Shown piece by piece: positions 8,801 to 16,715 of a stretch of DNA of 64,000 nt. The notes below the pieces were generated by a model, which ran no database searches, was not told the DNA's origin, and was given only the letters and a program-made list of their open reading frames with translations. A program made the translations under genes and the position numbers. Source of the DNA: RBG-13-51-18 sp050014095 (lineage in GTDB: Bacteria; Chloroflexota; Dehalococcoidia; Dehalococcoidales; RBG-16-60-22); contig JBEKDZ010000001.1 in NCBI GenBank assembly GCA_050014095.1, positions 404,133-468,132 of the forward strand, read 5' to 3'. The first letter of the stretch is position 1, and the number at the start of each line of letters is the position of its first letter.

Positions 8801-9250
8801 TCCTGGTCAGTAATGAGTGGTGAGGCACCGGCTAGCGGCATAACGATGACCTACACCTTCCAGTTAGCTAAAGATGCAGCGTTCAGCACCACGTCCATGG
8901 TTTACACGACCACGACGACAGTGGCTGGTCTGAGCTTACCGGTCAGCCTGACTGATGGACAGCAGTACTTCTGGAGAGTCCAGACTACTACCTCCGTCAC
9001 GGGCGATTGGTCCACGGTAGGTAACTTCAACGTCGCTGTACCGAAATTCACTACTCCGGTAACAGTCACCCAGACTCAACAGACGGTTGTTCTCACGCAG
9101 ACCAACCCGCCAGCCACATCGATAACGGTAACCGCTCCAGTTTCAACAACTGAAGTATCTCAAGCGTACATCTGGGTTATCATTATCATTGGCGCAGTCC
9201 TGGTGATTGCTATCATCGTTCTGATTGTCAGAACTAGACGTGTAAGCTAG
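5855..9250 (+). CDS. Large secreted surface protein, Asp-box/sialidase-like repeats, C-terminal membrane anchor
   Basis: An 1131-residue exported protein. Residues 1-32 form a signal peptide (KKIIKK, hydrophobic core, cleavage near ASA-G). The body carries repeated BNR/Asp-box motifs of S-x-D-x-G-x-T-W type (SLSKDGGTTF, AYSTDGGTTW, SVDDGYTF), typical of bladed beta-propellers. About residues 850-1070 look like two fibronectin-III-like domains (YYWRTRA, QYFWRVQT). A Thr-rich stretch precedes one transmembrane helix (AYIWVIIIIGAVLVIAIIVL) and a short basic tail, so the protein should face outward, anchored in the membrane. AAGGAG lies 14 bases before the ATG, longer than usual. Paralogous in design to the protein at 10826. 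Cell-surface role inferred; no enzymatic function is claimed. Confidence 0.85.
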   Translation: MKKIIKKFWGVAFVLVMLSTLFVAAIPQASAGVLTFTQENQPNLNVPTKVHITANNTVIYEFVVGYDNTTVYAATSNGALKSIDAGRTWANLTALNFNLISTKPFGDGTGTDTSLFVAVAPDDVNYVAFMDQASGNVSLSKDGGTTFQPLGIVKNGEGEYASAVTDIDISPAASVVIVGSYATSHVVAVTGRNHAGTGPSLFYCLTDLIGSEGSWKDACLNTNPNEPIRGQDFSAINTRVLNAVKFSPAFAQDLTAYVVGSNASGALLHVVSFNNGRWNTGISGFWAGYLDTGSPIGLTDANLLTTTVAVLTGPVTRAQIAFDPNFNGLESETRTAYISLADSATGVGVGGIYRVTDSATQPMFIPMGDISGFPKWAMSSLAINSDGTVLVAAAMHSNKVWTLTSLASGRMCSYAVNNPYKRIGITTITDNQTVAYHGGTNLFDAKQSTEGAFSLSVDDGYTFNDISLVDTSVINIVDQVIAPDGGNRYVISNDNGNPGAGHTSVFYWDGTYWERHFTLDNYDGYVAKASPTDFKTLYLGDKTSAHVYYTASAGTVNWKDYQSPKAGTTLADLEVESDATLYVATTIGGQGYVSTLTENGRIWKIPVAPTFSSVSASDPLASLTLVSPGNLIAGSTLGRLAYSTDGGTTWRCSSQFFTYSATYAAATSLANGSAIYTVFDGWGGIYYWTVGTSSGTAWGTWPLNMSQYPSYLSAFSSGQSMKDILIYKGSVYAISSNASDTWLYSAFLPALGFANWGEWAATNLVGQALYSLPGSSTVSAGVPPDVLKVSADPTSVGTKLWFIDIHGTLNANGTWINRILAYTDLLAVAVPAPTSPIDKYLVQVNKETGYAYDTTLIWATAGNPYIGAGGCYEYQVAKDSAFSTVVLDGSAKPATLFAPTVHVIIGPNQVGTGVHLVYQPGETYYWRTRAIPYPLTGFDWYYQLYSNWSTVYTIEIQPAPPPVPELNSPANGGIVTILKPGFSWSVMSGEAPASGITMTYTFQLAKDAAFSTTSMVYTTTTTVAGLSLPVSLTDGQQYFWRVQTTTSVTGDWSTVGNFNVAVPKFTTPVTVTQTQQTVVLTQTNPPATSITVTAPVSTTEVSQAYIWVIIIIGAVLVIAIIVLIVRTRRVS

Positions 9251-9290
9251 CACTCTGATCTGATGGACGAGCCTTCTTAAGCAGAAGGAC

Positions 9291-9327
9291 GAGAGCCCCG
9301 ACATAATGTCGGGGCTCTCTTTTTTTA
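9291..9327 (+). terminator. Intrinsic terminator of the surface-protein gene
   Basis: GAGAGCCCCGACAT pairs with ATGTCGGGGCTCTC, followed by seven T. About 40 bases after the stop codon. Confidence 0.92.
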
Positions 9328-9452
9328 GGGGAAAAGGATTAGGGGTGAGCGAACTGGATTATCATTCCCGTCTTAAGTATGGGTTCACCTTGAAGTTTCA
9401 ACTTGAGGGTGAGAGTAGACTCATAAAGGGAAACAATTTAGGTTTCTTCAAG

Positions 9453-10712
9453 TCATGGCGTGAGAATCTGCACAGGGATTATAGCGCCGCTCGCCAGTGA
9501 GTTTGTTCGCTCTGGAATGCAGATAAGGCTGTTAGCGCTGGCGATAGCCTGCAGGCGACTCCGGTTTTTATAGAGTCGGACGCTATAGTTACCCTTAGCA
9601 TCACGGGATAATATTGCATCTTTAAATTCTGTCCAGGCGGGGTGGCGGCCCTTGACGTTTTCCATCAGCCTGGCGAAGACCGTTTGGAGGGGAGGAGTAG
9701 TATCGCCAGCCATGCGCAATACCCCGGGGAGGGCAAGCTGGAGGAAAGCCATCTCGTTGCTGGCAGGCCCGCCCGGGAGGCAAAAAATGGGTTTATCCTG
9801 CCACAGACCGAAGGCGATACCTTTGCCCGGACCCAGACGCACGTGGTGGAATATTTCCCGCCAGCCGAGCTTATCCAACGCCCCAATGACCAGATCACGT
9901 TCGCTGCCCCAGGCGCCACCGCTGGTGAGAATAATGTCAACATCGGGCAGATGCTTCAATAACTCGCTTTTAATAGATACTTCATTATCTTGAGCAATCG
10001 CTGCGGAGCATGACATGCCGAAAGAAGCCAGCCAGGCTTCCATGGTTACCAGATTGCTGGCATAGAGCTGGCCAGGGTGAAGATTGGCGCCGGGAGCGAC
10101 CACTTCATCACCGATGCCGATAATGGCTATCTTCGGTCGACGGTAAACACTAACGTGATTAATACCCCCCGCCGCCGCTAAGCCTAAATACCCCGGTAAA
10201 AGCCTTTCCCCCTGGCGGACGATGGTCTCGCCAGCCCGGACTTCACCCCCGGCAACCAGCACGTTGCGCCCCTTTGCTGCGTCAGCTTTAACTAACACCT
10301 CCGTTGGGGATACTTCCTCGCAAAGCTCCTCCGATACCACCGCTTCCGCACCTTTAGGGATGGGAGCGCCGGAGCATACCTTAACCGTGTTGCCGCGACT
10401 CACCTCCCCCTTATACTTGCTGCCGGCGTACATCGAACCGATAATAAATAAACGCACCGGATGTCGAGCAGAGGCTTTTTCTACATCCGCCGAGATAACA
10501 GCATAGCCATCTTTTAACGTTACATCCGAGGAGGGATAGCTTATCGCGGCAACGATATCCGCCGCCGCGACACGATTGACACTGAAAGCCAAGGGCAGCT
10601 CTTCAATACCTACGGTTTTTACATTGGAGCTGATAAGCTGAAAGGCTTCTCTATATCCAACGTAGTCCGTGCCTTCGTCAATTTCGTTAGTATCTTTTTC
10701 TATATCCGTCAT
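9453..10712 (-). CDS. MoeA-like molybdopterin molybdenumtransferase
   Basis: Member of the MoeA/Gephyrin family that inserts molybdate into adenylylated molybdopterin. Domain order is normal: an N-terminal region with DGYA (DVTLKDGYAV near residue 67), a central MPT-binding fold with ILTSGGAWGSERD near residue 260, GPGKGIAFG near 295 and CLPGGPASN near residue 315, then the C-terminal beta domain. The 419 residues match the family. It departs from canonical MoeA: SAMDGYA is TLKDGYA and GLPGNP is CLPGGP, so it may be a divergent paralogue and not the housekeeping enzyme. It stands alone, converging on the surface gene at 5855 and diverging from the one at 10826. Confidence 0.8.
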   Translation of the reverse strand: MTDIEKDTNEIDEGTDYVGYREAFQLISSNVKTVGIEELPLAFSVNRVAAADIVAAISYPSSDVTLKDGYAVISADVEKASARHPVRLFIIGSMYAGSKYKGEVSRGNTVKVCSGAPIPKGAEAVVSEELCEEVSPTEVLVKADAAKGRNVLVAGGEVRAGETIVRQGERLLPGYLGLAAAGGINHVSVYRRPKIAIIGIGDEVVAPGANLHPGQLYASNLVTMEAWLASFGMSCSAAIAQDNEVSIKSELLKHLPDVDIILTSGGAWGSERDLVIGALDKLGWREIFHHVRLGPGKGIAFGLWQDKPIFCLPGGPASNEMAFLQLALPGVLRMAGDTTPPLQTVFARLMENVKGRHPAWTEFKDAILSRDAKGNYSVRLYKNRSRLQAIASANSLICIPERTNSLASGAIIPVQILTP

Positions 10713-10789
10713 TTTTTACTATCTTACCCTACTAAAGTATATACTCCAGAGATGGGCTTATTCAAATAAAATATCTTTACAAAATGCTA

Positions 10790-10818
10790 TTGACTTTTGT
10801 CTGATTCAATAGTAAAAT
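10790..10818 (+). promoter_or_regulatory. Promoter for the second surface protein
   Basis: TTGACT (10790-10795), 17-base spacer, TAAAAT (10813-10818). The predicted transcription start coincides with the GTG at 10826, so the transcript may be leaderless. Confidence 0.6.
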
Positions 10819-10825
10819 TCGCCAT

Positions 10826-13800
10826 GTGTCAAATGAACATAACAAGCGGATTGTACGTTTATTAATATCCTCAACAATCGTTACTATTATCCTCCTGTTG
10901 TATCTTACAGCCATTCCTCCAACACAGACATTCGCCGCCACTCCAGAGGCGTTAAAATGGACTAAAGTGAGCATCCCCGCCGAGGGGACGTCGGGAAGCT
11001 GGGTATTAGCCAGCGGCTCCGATATCCAGCACCTGACAATAGCTGCCGATGGCACCCTATATGCCTACGTTAAAGGGCTTACCTATACTCTTTTTAAATC
11101 TACCGATGGCGGGTTGAGATGGAACAATATCGGCAATGTGCAAGATACCATAACGGGTATCGCAGTATCCCCTCATAATGCCAAGATTATCTACTATGCC
11201 ACAGCATCATCGGTATACCGGTCTGGCGACGGCGGCAAGAGCTTTGTCCTGATGCCAACCGTTCCGGCGGGTGTCGGGGCTAATATAACCTCAATTACCA
11301 TGACCTGGATGAATAGCAATATCATCGCCGTGGGCACCGCCGACGCGGATGCCTCCAAGTTCGGTGGTGTTTATGTACTAGACGAGGGAGACATCTTCTC
11401 CGACTGGATTGATACCGATGTCGGCAACTACGATATCTATGCCCTGGGTTTTCCCCCTGATTACGCTGTAGACAGACAAATTGTCGCCGTAGCCACTAAT
11501 GAGACAGAAACTTTTATCATCAATAAAATCGGTAATGCAGATTGGAATGCCTTTATCGGTCCAGCCAAATTAAATAAAAACAACTCCGTTATCGCGACTA
11601 GCGTTGTTGCAAACAGAGCGGTAATCGCCTTTCCCGGCAACTACAACACCGATACATCTTCAAGGAGCAGCTTCTTCTTCGTTGGTATCACTACGGGCAA
11701 TGGTGGAGGAGATGTTTATAAAATAGTTAATGCCGATGCACCTGATAACTCAAAAGCAACCGACCTTAACTGTAGCGGCTCATATGAAGCAACGAATGCT
11801 GACATCACCGGACTAACGGTATATAGCGATGAACGAAATGTCCTCCTGCTGGCCGGCTCCGCAACAAACTGCCACACCTATATCAGCAAGGACGGCGGCA
11901 GCTCCTGGATAAAAAGTAAAAAAGAGCCTACCGGTGGTTCAGATACCGAGGTTCTGATGGCGCCCGATTTCGCAAATACCGGCATAATATATGCCGCTAC
12001 CAGCGGCAATGGCAGCGCACTATCCATTAGCCGGGATATTGGTTCAAGCTGGAATCAAATAAGCCTAATCGACACCTCTGTTAATAACATCGTGGATTTC
12101 GCGCCATCTCCGCAGACAAGTCAAAGTAATGCTATATTTATGATTACATCTGGCACAGGGCAAAGTCTCTGGCGTAGTATGAATGATGGTTCTACCTGGG
12201 AAAGGATTTTATGCAGCAATTCTCCCGGGGTGGACATCCTGGGTTTAGTCAGTCTTCCCCCGCAATATAGTACCGATTGCCTGACGTTATTCGTCTACGG
12301 CGAAAGCAACGGCAAGCCGGCCATCTGGGAATCTAAAGACAATGGCCAGAGCTTCCGGTGCTGGTTCACCCGCGATCCGGTCAGTAGTATGTCTTTTAAC
12401 ATCGATGTTTGGGCGGTAGCTAATGAAAACACCATATATACAGGCAGTTGTAATGGTTCCCAAGGCATGATTTACCGTACGACCAATAGCGGTTATAGCT
12501 ACTCGGTAGGAGCAACAGCAGGCGCTTACCAACTTAATTCACTAGCCCTATCTCCCGATTTCGAAAATGACGGTACCATCTTGGTGGGGAATGAAATGGG
12601 AGGGGTATATTTATCCAGCAATAATGGCTCTTCATTTCAATCGTTACCGGCGGATGCTATTTCACTTCCCCTCGATGGCGAGATTTCCGTAGCATTCGAC
12701 CCCGAATTCAAGTCCAATCATACGGTTTATACGGCCAGCAATGATGCCGATGGAGGCATTTACCGTTTCATCATCGACAGCAGCGATAGTTGGGAAGAAA
12801 TCGATGATACATTGCCTACCGGGGCGGTAATTAACCAACTGGCTTTTTCCGTTAGTGGAGCTCTATACGCCGCTAATGAGAATCCTGACGGTGGGATGGA
12901 GCGCTGCATCAACCCCAGATTTTCGCTTGGCCCGGTATTTGAAACGGTAACCCGCGGCTTAAGCAATGGCGCTACGCTAGCCGGTTTGTGGCAGCGCAAC
13001 CGACAGTTATGGTCGACAGATTTGAATAGTGTTAATTTAATTACCTATTATGACCCCTTAACCCTACCGCCCACGCAGGTTTCACCAGAAAACGAGGTGT
13101 CTGGCATCGGCAGTCTGGTCAACCATACTGTTAGGAACATCACGATCGACTGGAAAACACTGGAGGGCGCCACAAGCTACGAATGGCAATGCAACTACAA
13201 TACGGATTTCTCCACCATCCCCGACGGCTTAAACGGCACAACTTCCGCTAGTTCCGTCCGCCTGCCAGCTCTCGAACCAGCCACTACTTATTACTGGCGT
13301 GTACGAGCCTGCGCGCCCGTGCTTAGTCCCTGGTCACTGAAACGTTCGTTTACTACCAGTATGGATACGGAGAGCGTCAATCTTCAACCGGAGACGCCTT
13401 CCCCTGGCGCTTCAGGTGTAGCTATTAAACCAGTTTTTCAGTGGACGGCCGTTCTCGGTGCGGAAGCTTATGAGTTGCTGGTAGCCACCGATGCCGATTT
13501 CAACCATCCGGTTATTGTCAAGATAAATGAGTATGCCCTCAAGACCAATGCCTGGAATTGCGATGTCAGCCTGGACTACAATACGGTTTATTACTGGAAA
13601 ATCAGAGCAACCACCGCCACTACCTATAGCGCCTGGAGTTCCGTTGGCATTTTTACTACCGAGACCGCATCGCCCGCGGAAAACGAGTCCCCAACCCCGA
13701 CACCAACACCTGCCCCGTCTATTACCCAGAAATTGCTCGCCGCTTTATCTTCGCCGACAATTGTCCCGTCGCCATCACCACCCCTCCCGCCTTCTGCCCC

Positions 13801-13936
13801 CGCTTCATCTGCAGCCGTCAATCAGCTACCAGATATGCCCGCCTGGATAATTTACCTTATCGGAGGGCTGTTCGGGATAGTTTTTCTGGCGCTTATTATC
13901 GTCCTGGTAATTGTGCTAAAAATAAAACGCGTTTAA
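10826..13936 (+). CDS. Second large secreted surface protein with Asp-box repeats and C-terminal anchor
   Basis: A 1036-residue exported protein built like the one at 5855. The N-terminus has a signal/anchor segment (residues 8-37). Asp-box motifs recur (KSTDGGLRW, YRSGDGGKSF, YISKDGGSSW, YRTTNSGYSY), pointing to beta-propeller folds. From about residue 755 two fibronectin-III-like domains carry TTYYWRVRA and TVYYWKIRA. A Pro/Thr/Ser-rich linker then leads to one transmembrane helix (WIIYLIGGLFGIVFLALIIV) and a KIKRV tail. The start is GTG with no ribosome site, lying at the predicted transcription start, hence possibly leaderless. ATGs nearby are in other frames. Ligand unknown. Confidence 0.83.
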   Translation: MSNEHNKRIVRLLISSTIVTIILLLYLTAIPPTQTFAATPEALKWTKVSIPAEGTSGSWVLASGSDIQHLTIAADGTLYAYVKGLTYTLFKSTDGGLRWNNIGNVQDTITGIAVSPHNAKIIYYATASSVYRSGDGGKSFVLMPTVPAGVGANITSITMTWMNSNIIAVGTADADASKFGGVYVLDEGDIFSDWIDTDVGNYDIYALGFPPDYAVDRQIVAVATNETETFIINKIGNADWNAFIGPAKLNKNNSVIATSVVANRAVIAFPGNYNTDTSSRSSFFFVGITTGNGGGDVYKIVNADAPDNSKATDLNCSGSYEATNADITGLTVYSDERNVLLLAGSATNCHTYISKDGGSSWIKSKKEPTGGSDTEVLMAPDFANTGIIYAATSGNGSALSISRDIGSSWNQISLIDTSVNNIVDFAPSPQTSQSNAIFMITSGTGQSLWRSMNDGSTWERILCSNSPGVDILGLVSLPPQYSTDCLTLFVYGESNGKPAIWESKDNGQSFRCWFTRDPVSSMSFNIDVWAVANENTIYTGSCNGSQGMIYRTTNSGYSYSVGATAGAYQLNSLALSPDFENDGTILVGNEMGGVYLSSNNGSSFQSLPADAISLPLDGEISVAFDPEFKSNHTVYTASNDADGGIYRFIIDSSDSWEEIDDTLPTGAVINQLAFSVSGALYAANENPDGGMERCINPRFSLGPVFETVTRGLSNGATLAGLWQRNRQLWSTDLNSVNLITYYDPLTLPPTQVSPENEVSGIGSLVNHTVRNITIDWKTLEGATSYEWQCNYNTDFSTIPDGLNGTTSASSVRLPALEPATTYYWRVRACAPVLSPWSLKRSFTTSMDTESVNLQPETPSPGASGVAIKPVFQWTAVLGAEAYELLVATDADFNHPVIVKINEYALKTNAWNCDVSLDYNTVYYWKIRATTATTYSAWSSVGIFTTETASPAENESPTPTPTPAPSITQKLLAALSSPTIVPSPSPPLPPSAPASSAAVNQLPDMPAWIIYLIGGLFGIVFLALIIVLVIVLKIKRV

Positions 13937-13976
13937 CACAGCAGACGGTTTATAAGCCATCATTCTATATTCATAT

Positions 13977-14005
13977 TTGACTCGATGTCGATAAAGCATT
14001 ACACT
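13977..14005 (+). promoter_or_regulatory. Promoter of the tautomerase-flavoprotein pair
   Basis: TTGACT (13977-13982), 17-base spacer, TACACT (14000-14005), about 33 bases upstream of the tautomerase ATG. Confidence 0.6.
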
Positions 14006-14037
14006 TTTTTTCAGAGACAGTTTCAAGGAGGGCTGAT

Positions 14038-14226
14038 ATGCCGCTGGTAACTATAAAAATCATGCAAGGCAGAACCAAGAAACAGAAGCAGGGCATGGCT
14101 AAAGACGTTACGGATGCCATTGCGAAAAACATCGGGTGCCCGCCTGACGCCGTAAACCTCGAAATCGTAGAGATGAAAGAGGATAACTTCGCCATGGGCG
14201 GCAAGCTGTGGTGCGATAGCCACTAA
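14038..14226 (+). CDS. 4-oxalocrotonate tautomerase family protein
   Basis: A 62-residue protein beginning MPLVTIKIMQG. After removal of Met, Pro1 is the catalytic base of the tautomerase superfamily, and 60-65 residues is the usual 4-OT subunit size. R12 (GRTKKQK) resembles the Arg11 that binds substrate carboxylate in 4-OT. AAGGAGG stands seven bases before the ATG. It is followed 17 bases later by a flavoprotein gene and is probably cotranscribed with it. The substrate cannot be told from sequence; members act on keto-enol substrates from aromatic breakdown or other small acids. Confidence 0.88.
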   Translation: MPLVTIKIMQGRTKKQKQGMAKDVTDAIAKNIGCPPDAVNLEIVEMKEDNFAMGGKLWCDSH

Positions 14227-14243
14227 AACTGACGGAGGGCGAT

Positions 14244-14807
14244 TTGAAAGTTCTAGGCATCATGGGCAGTCCGCGCATCAAGGGGAACACCGACCTGCTG
14301 CTGGATGAGGCGTTAAAAGGGGCGGCGAGCCAGGGTGCAGAGGTGGAAAAAATAGTCGTGACCAAGCTCAAAATCGAACCCTGCCGGGAAATATACCATT
14401 GTTTAATTGACGGCACCTGCCCACTTAAGGACGATATGCAGGGCATCTATCCTAAAATCCTCGCCGCCGATGCCATTATTATCGCCTCGCCCATCTTTTT
14501 CTATACGGTCAGCGCCCAGACTCTTACGCTGATGAGTCGGTGCCAGGCATTCTGGGCGCGTAGATACGTCCTGAAAAACCTGGATATTCCGGTAAAAAGG
14601 GGGGCATTCATCGGCGTTGGAGCGACCAAGGGACTCAAGCTGTTCGACGGCCCAAAACTGACGATTAAATATTTCTTCCAGGCGATTAACGCCGAGCCTA
14701 AAGAAGAGCTGCTCATTAGAGGCGTGGATAAGAAAGGCGAGATTCTAGACCACCCGGAATATCTTACAGCGGCTTATGAGCTTGGCAAGAGATTGGTTTC
14801 CGCCTAG
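14244..14807 (+). CDS. NADPH-dependent FMN reductase / iron-sulfur flavoprotein-like protein
   Basis: A 187-residue flavodoxin-fold protein. The N-terminus has VLGIMGSPRIKGNTD, the FMN phosphate loop of the NAD(P)H:FMN reductase family, and IIIASPIFFYTVSAQ, which matches the second FMN-contact strand. Cysteines at about 51, 57 and 63 (CREIYHC..GTC) resemble the cluster-binding region of archaeal iron-sulfur flavoproteins but with wider spacing, so a cluster is uncertain. The TTG start is supported by GGAGGG six bases upstream. It probably shares a transcript with the tautomerase gene. Likely a redox enzyme; partner unknown. Confidence 0.82.
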   Translation: MKVLGIMGSPRIKGNTDLLLDEALKGAASQGAEVEKIVVTKLKIEPCREIYHCLIDGTCPLKDDMQGIYPKILAADAIIIASPIFFYTVSAQTLTLMSRCQAFWARRYVLKNLDIPVKRGAFIGVGATKGLKLFDGPKLTIKYFFQAINAEPKEELLIRGVDKKGEILDHPEYLTAAYELGKRLVSA

Positions 14808-14809
14808 CC

Positions 14810-15322
14810 TTATTTTTTCCCAACGGGCACTATTAAAGATTTCCTTCTTTTTTTTAATTTTTGTGTTTCATTACGAATTATCAAATCTAGGGGTTGTTGC
14901 CATCTAAAATACCAATAACCAAAACCAATAATAGCTAAAAGAATGCCAATTGATATTACTACCCAACGAAATATCCATATTTGATTTAGTTCATCTTTAT
15001 AAAAATTAAGTAAATTTAATTTATTATTAAGTTCAATATTCTTAAGAAGTTGCTGTCTAGCCCTGTCTTGTAATTCTTGTGCTTGTTCTACTGTTAGATT
15101 TTCCTTATTGTTCTGAGCCCACGATATATCTTCTGCAAGAAAATTTACTTCTTGGTTTAATGTGTTATAATCACCTTGTGTTTGTATAGTCTGAATTGAT
15201 AAATCACGTTCTATTAATATTGGGATAGTATCGCAAAGTATAATTAATATAAGACCAGCAATAGCTAAAAATTTATATATATTATCTGTTGGTAGTTTTA
15301 TAAAATCAGGTATTGAGTCCAT
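14810..15322 (-). CDS. Hypothetical two-helix membrane protein with coiled coil
   Basis: I do not recognise this 170-residue protein. It has a hydrophobic helix at residues 17-35, a Gln/Asn/Glu-rich amphipathic stretch (about 45-105) likely to form a coiled coil, a second helix at about 117-140 (VVISIGILLAIIGFGYWYF), and a Lys-rich tail. The coding sequence is clearly more AT-rich than its neighbours on both sides, a sign of foreign origin. It converges on the flavoprotein gene with two bases between them. It may be a superinfection or membrane-stress protein, but nothing in the sequence decides this. Confidence 0.6.
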   Translation of the reverse strand: MDSIPDFIKLPTDNIYKFLAIAGLILIILCDTIPILIERDLSIQTIQTQGDYNTLNQEVNFLAEDISWAQNNKENLTVEQAQELQDRARQQLLKNIELNNKLNLLNFYKDELNQIWIFRWVVISIGILLAIIGFGYWYFRWQQPLDLIIRNETQKLKKRRKSLIVPVGKK

Positions 15323-15523
15323 ATAACGGCTAGCCCCTTTAGATGAACTTATGTTAATCCTTGAGTAGATTGTATCACTATTTATGAATGAATAATAGTG
15401 GATTTAATGCGATATTATTTTTTATTATGTATAATAACTTTATTGTTTGACTTATCGGCGATATTTGGTGCTAAATAGAGAGAGCATTAGCTGGAATCTC
15501 AAACAACGTCCGGAGGAAACCTT

Positions 15524-16696
15524 ATGAAAATCACCAAGATAGAATGTATACCGGTTTCCATGCCCTTTACCAAGCCCATCGTTATGTCCGGCGGACCTGC
15601 CAAATGCGCCGACGCCGTCGTTCTTAAAATACATACGGATGAGGGCATCACTGGCGTAGCGGAAACCGGTGATACCTCGCTCTGGTATATGGGCGAAAGC
15701 CAAGACTCGATTATGTCTAACATCGCAAACATCTTCGGACCACAGATACTGCTCGGGGAAGACCCCTTCAATATCGAGAAAATCGTGGCAAGAATGGATA
15801 AAGCTGCCCGCGCCAATAACCAGTCCAAGGCCGTCGTCGATTACGCCCTGCACGACCTTATGGGCAGGGCGCTGGGGGTGCCGCTCTATAAGCTCCTCGG
15901 TGGGCTATCCAATCCTAAGATTGCGCTGGCTTTCGTGATGTCCTCCGGCACAGCGGCGGAGGTTGGGGCGGAGGGTAAGAAGCTGGTGAAAGCTGGTTTT
16001 AAAGGACTGAAACTTAAGGTAGGCGCGCGTACGCCGGATGAAGACATCGAGTTGGTGGGGGCTTTAAGGCAAGCGGTGGGCAACAAAATAAAAATCATGA
16101 TTGACGCCAATGGCGGATGGGTCTACCACCAGGCTCTTTACGTATTGCAGCGAGTAGCCAAATACGACGTTTACGTGGCTGAACAGCCTGTCCCCTGGTG
16201 GGACATCGACGGACTGGCGAGGCTACGCCGCAAGGTGGATGTGCCTATCTTCCCCGATGAATCCGCCAAAGAGCTTAACGACCTGATAAAGATAATCGAG
16301 AAAGATGCGGCGGATGGACTCTTCCTCAAAGTGCCCAAAGCCGGCGGCATATTGAAAGCGCAAAAATGGGTAGCCATCGCGCAGGCGGCGAATTTGCCAG
16401 TAATGTGCGGCTGCATGATAGATTCCGGCCTTGGCGCGGCTTGCACGGCGCAATTCCTGGCGGCAACCGAGTGGATAGGGAAAATAGAACAGGAAGCCAT
16501 CGGACCACTGAACCTCTATAACATACCGGATACGGTCAGCACACCGCTGAAGAACGACCTCGCGGTGAAAGTGCCCCGGTACGAGAACGGTTTCCTCTAC
16601 CCGCCCGAAGGACCCGGCATCGGCGTGGAGCTTAACGAAGCCGCCGTGAAAAAGCTCGCCACGCCGGGCAAGAAACCCATAACGATAGGCAAATAA
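15524..16696 (+). CDS. Mandelate racemase/muconate-lactonizing enzyme family (enolase superfamily)
   Basis: A 390-residue enolase-superfamily enzyme that would abstract a proton alpha to a carboxylate. The capping domain (1-130) is followed by the barrel with LKLKVGA, a KxK-type base motif, near residue 165. Metal ligands fit DANGGW (about 191), the Glu of VAEQPVPWW (about 218) and the Asp of PDESAKE (about 243). LKVPKAGG near 267 supplies the second-face lysine, typical of the MLE/dipeptide-epimerase subgroup. CGGAGG-like ribosome site before the ATG. It sits 20 bases before an MmgE/PrpD gene, and the pair probably forms a catabolic operon. Substrate unknown; it could be a racemase, dehydratase or cycloisomerase. 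Confidence 0.88.
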   Translation: MKITKIECIPVSMPFTKPIVMSGGPAKCADAVVLKIHTDEGITGVAETGDTSLWYMGESQDSIMSNIANIFGPQILLGEDPFNIEKIVARMDKAARANNQSKAVVDYALHDLMGRALGVPLYKLLGGLSNPKIALAFVMSSGTAAEVGAEGKKLVKAGFKGLKLKVGARTPDEDIELVGALRQAVGNKIKIMIDANGGWVYHQALYVLQRVAKYDVYVAEQPVPWWDIDGLARLRRKVDVPIFPDESAKELNDLIKIIEKDAADGLFLKVPKAGGILKAQKWVAIAQAANLPVMCGCMIDSGLGAACTAQFLAATEWIGKIEQEAIGPLNLYNIPDTVSTPLKNDLAVKVPRYENGFLYPPEGPGIGVELNEAAVKKLATPGKKPITIGK

Positions 16697-16715
16697 CGCT
16701 CCCTGGAGGCTGCGT

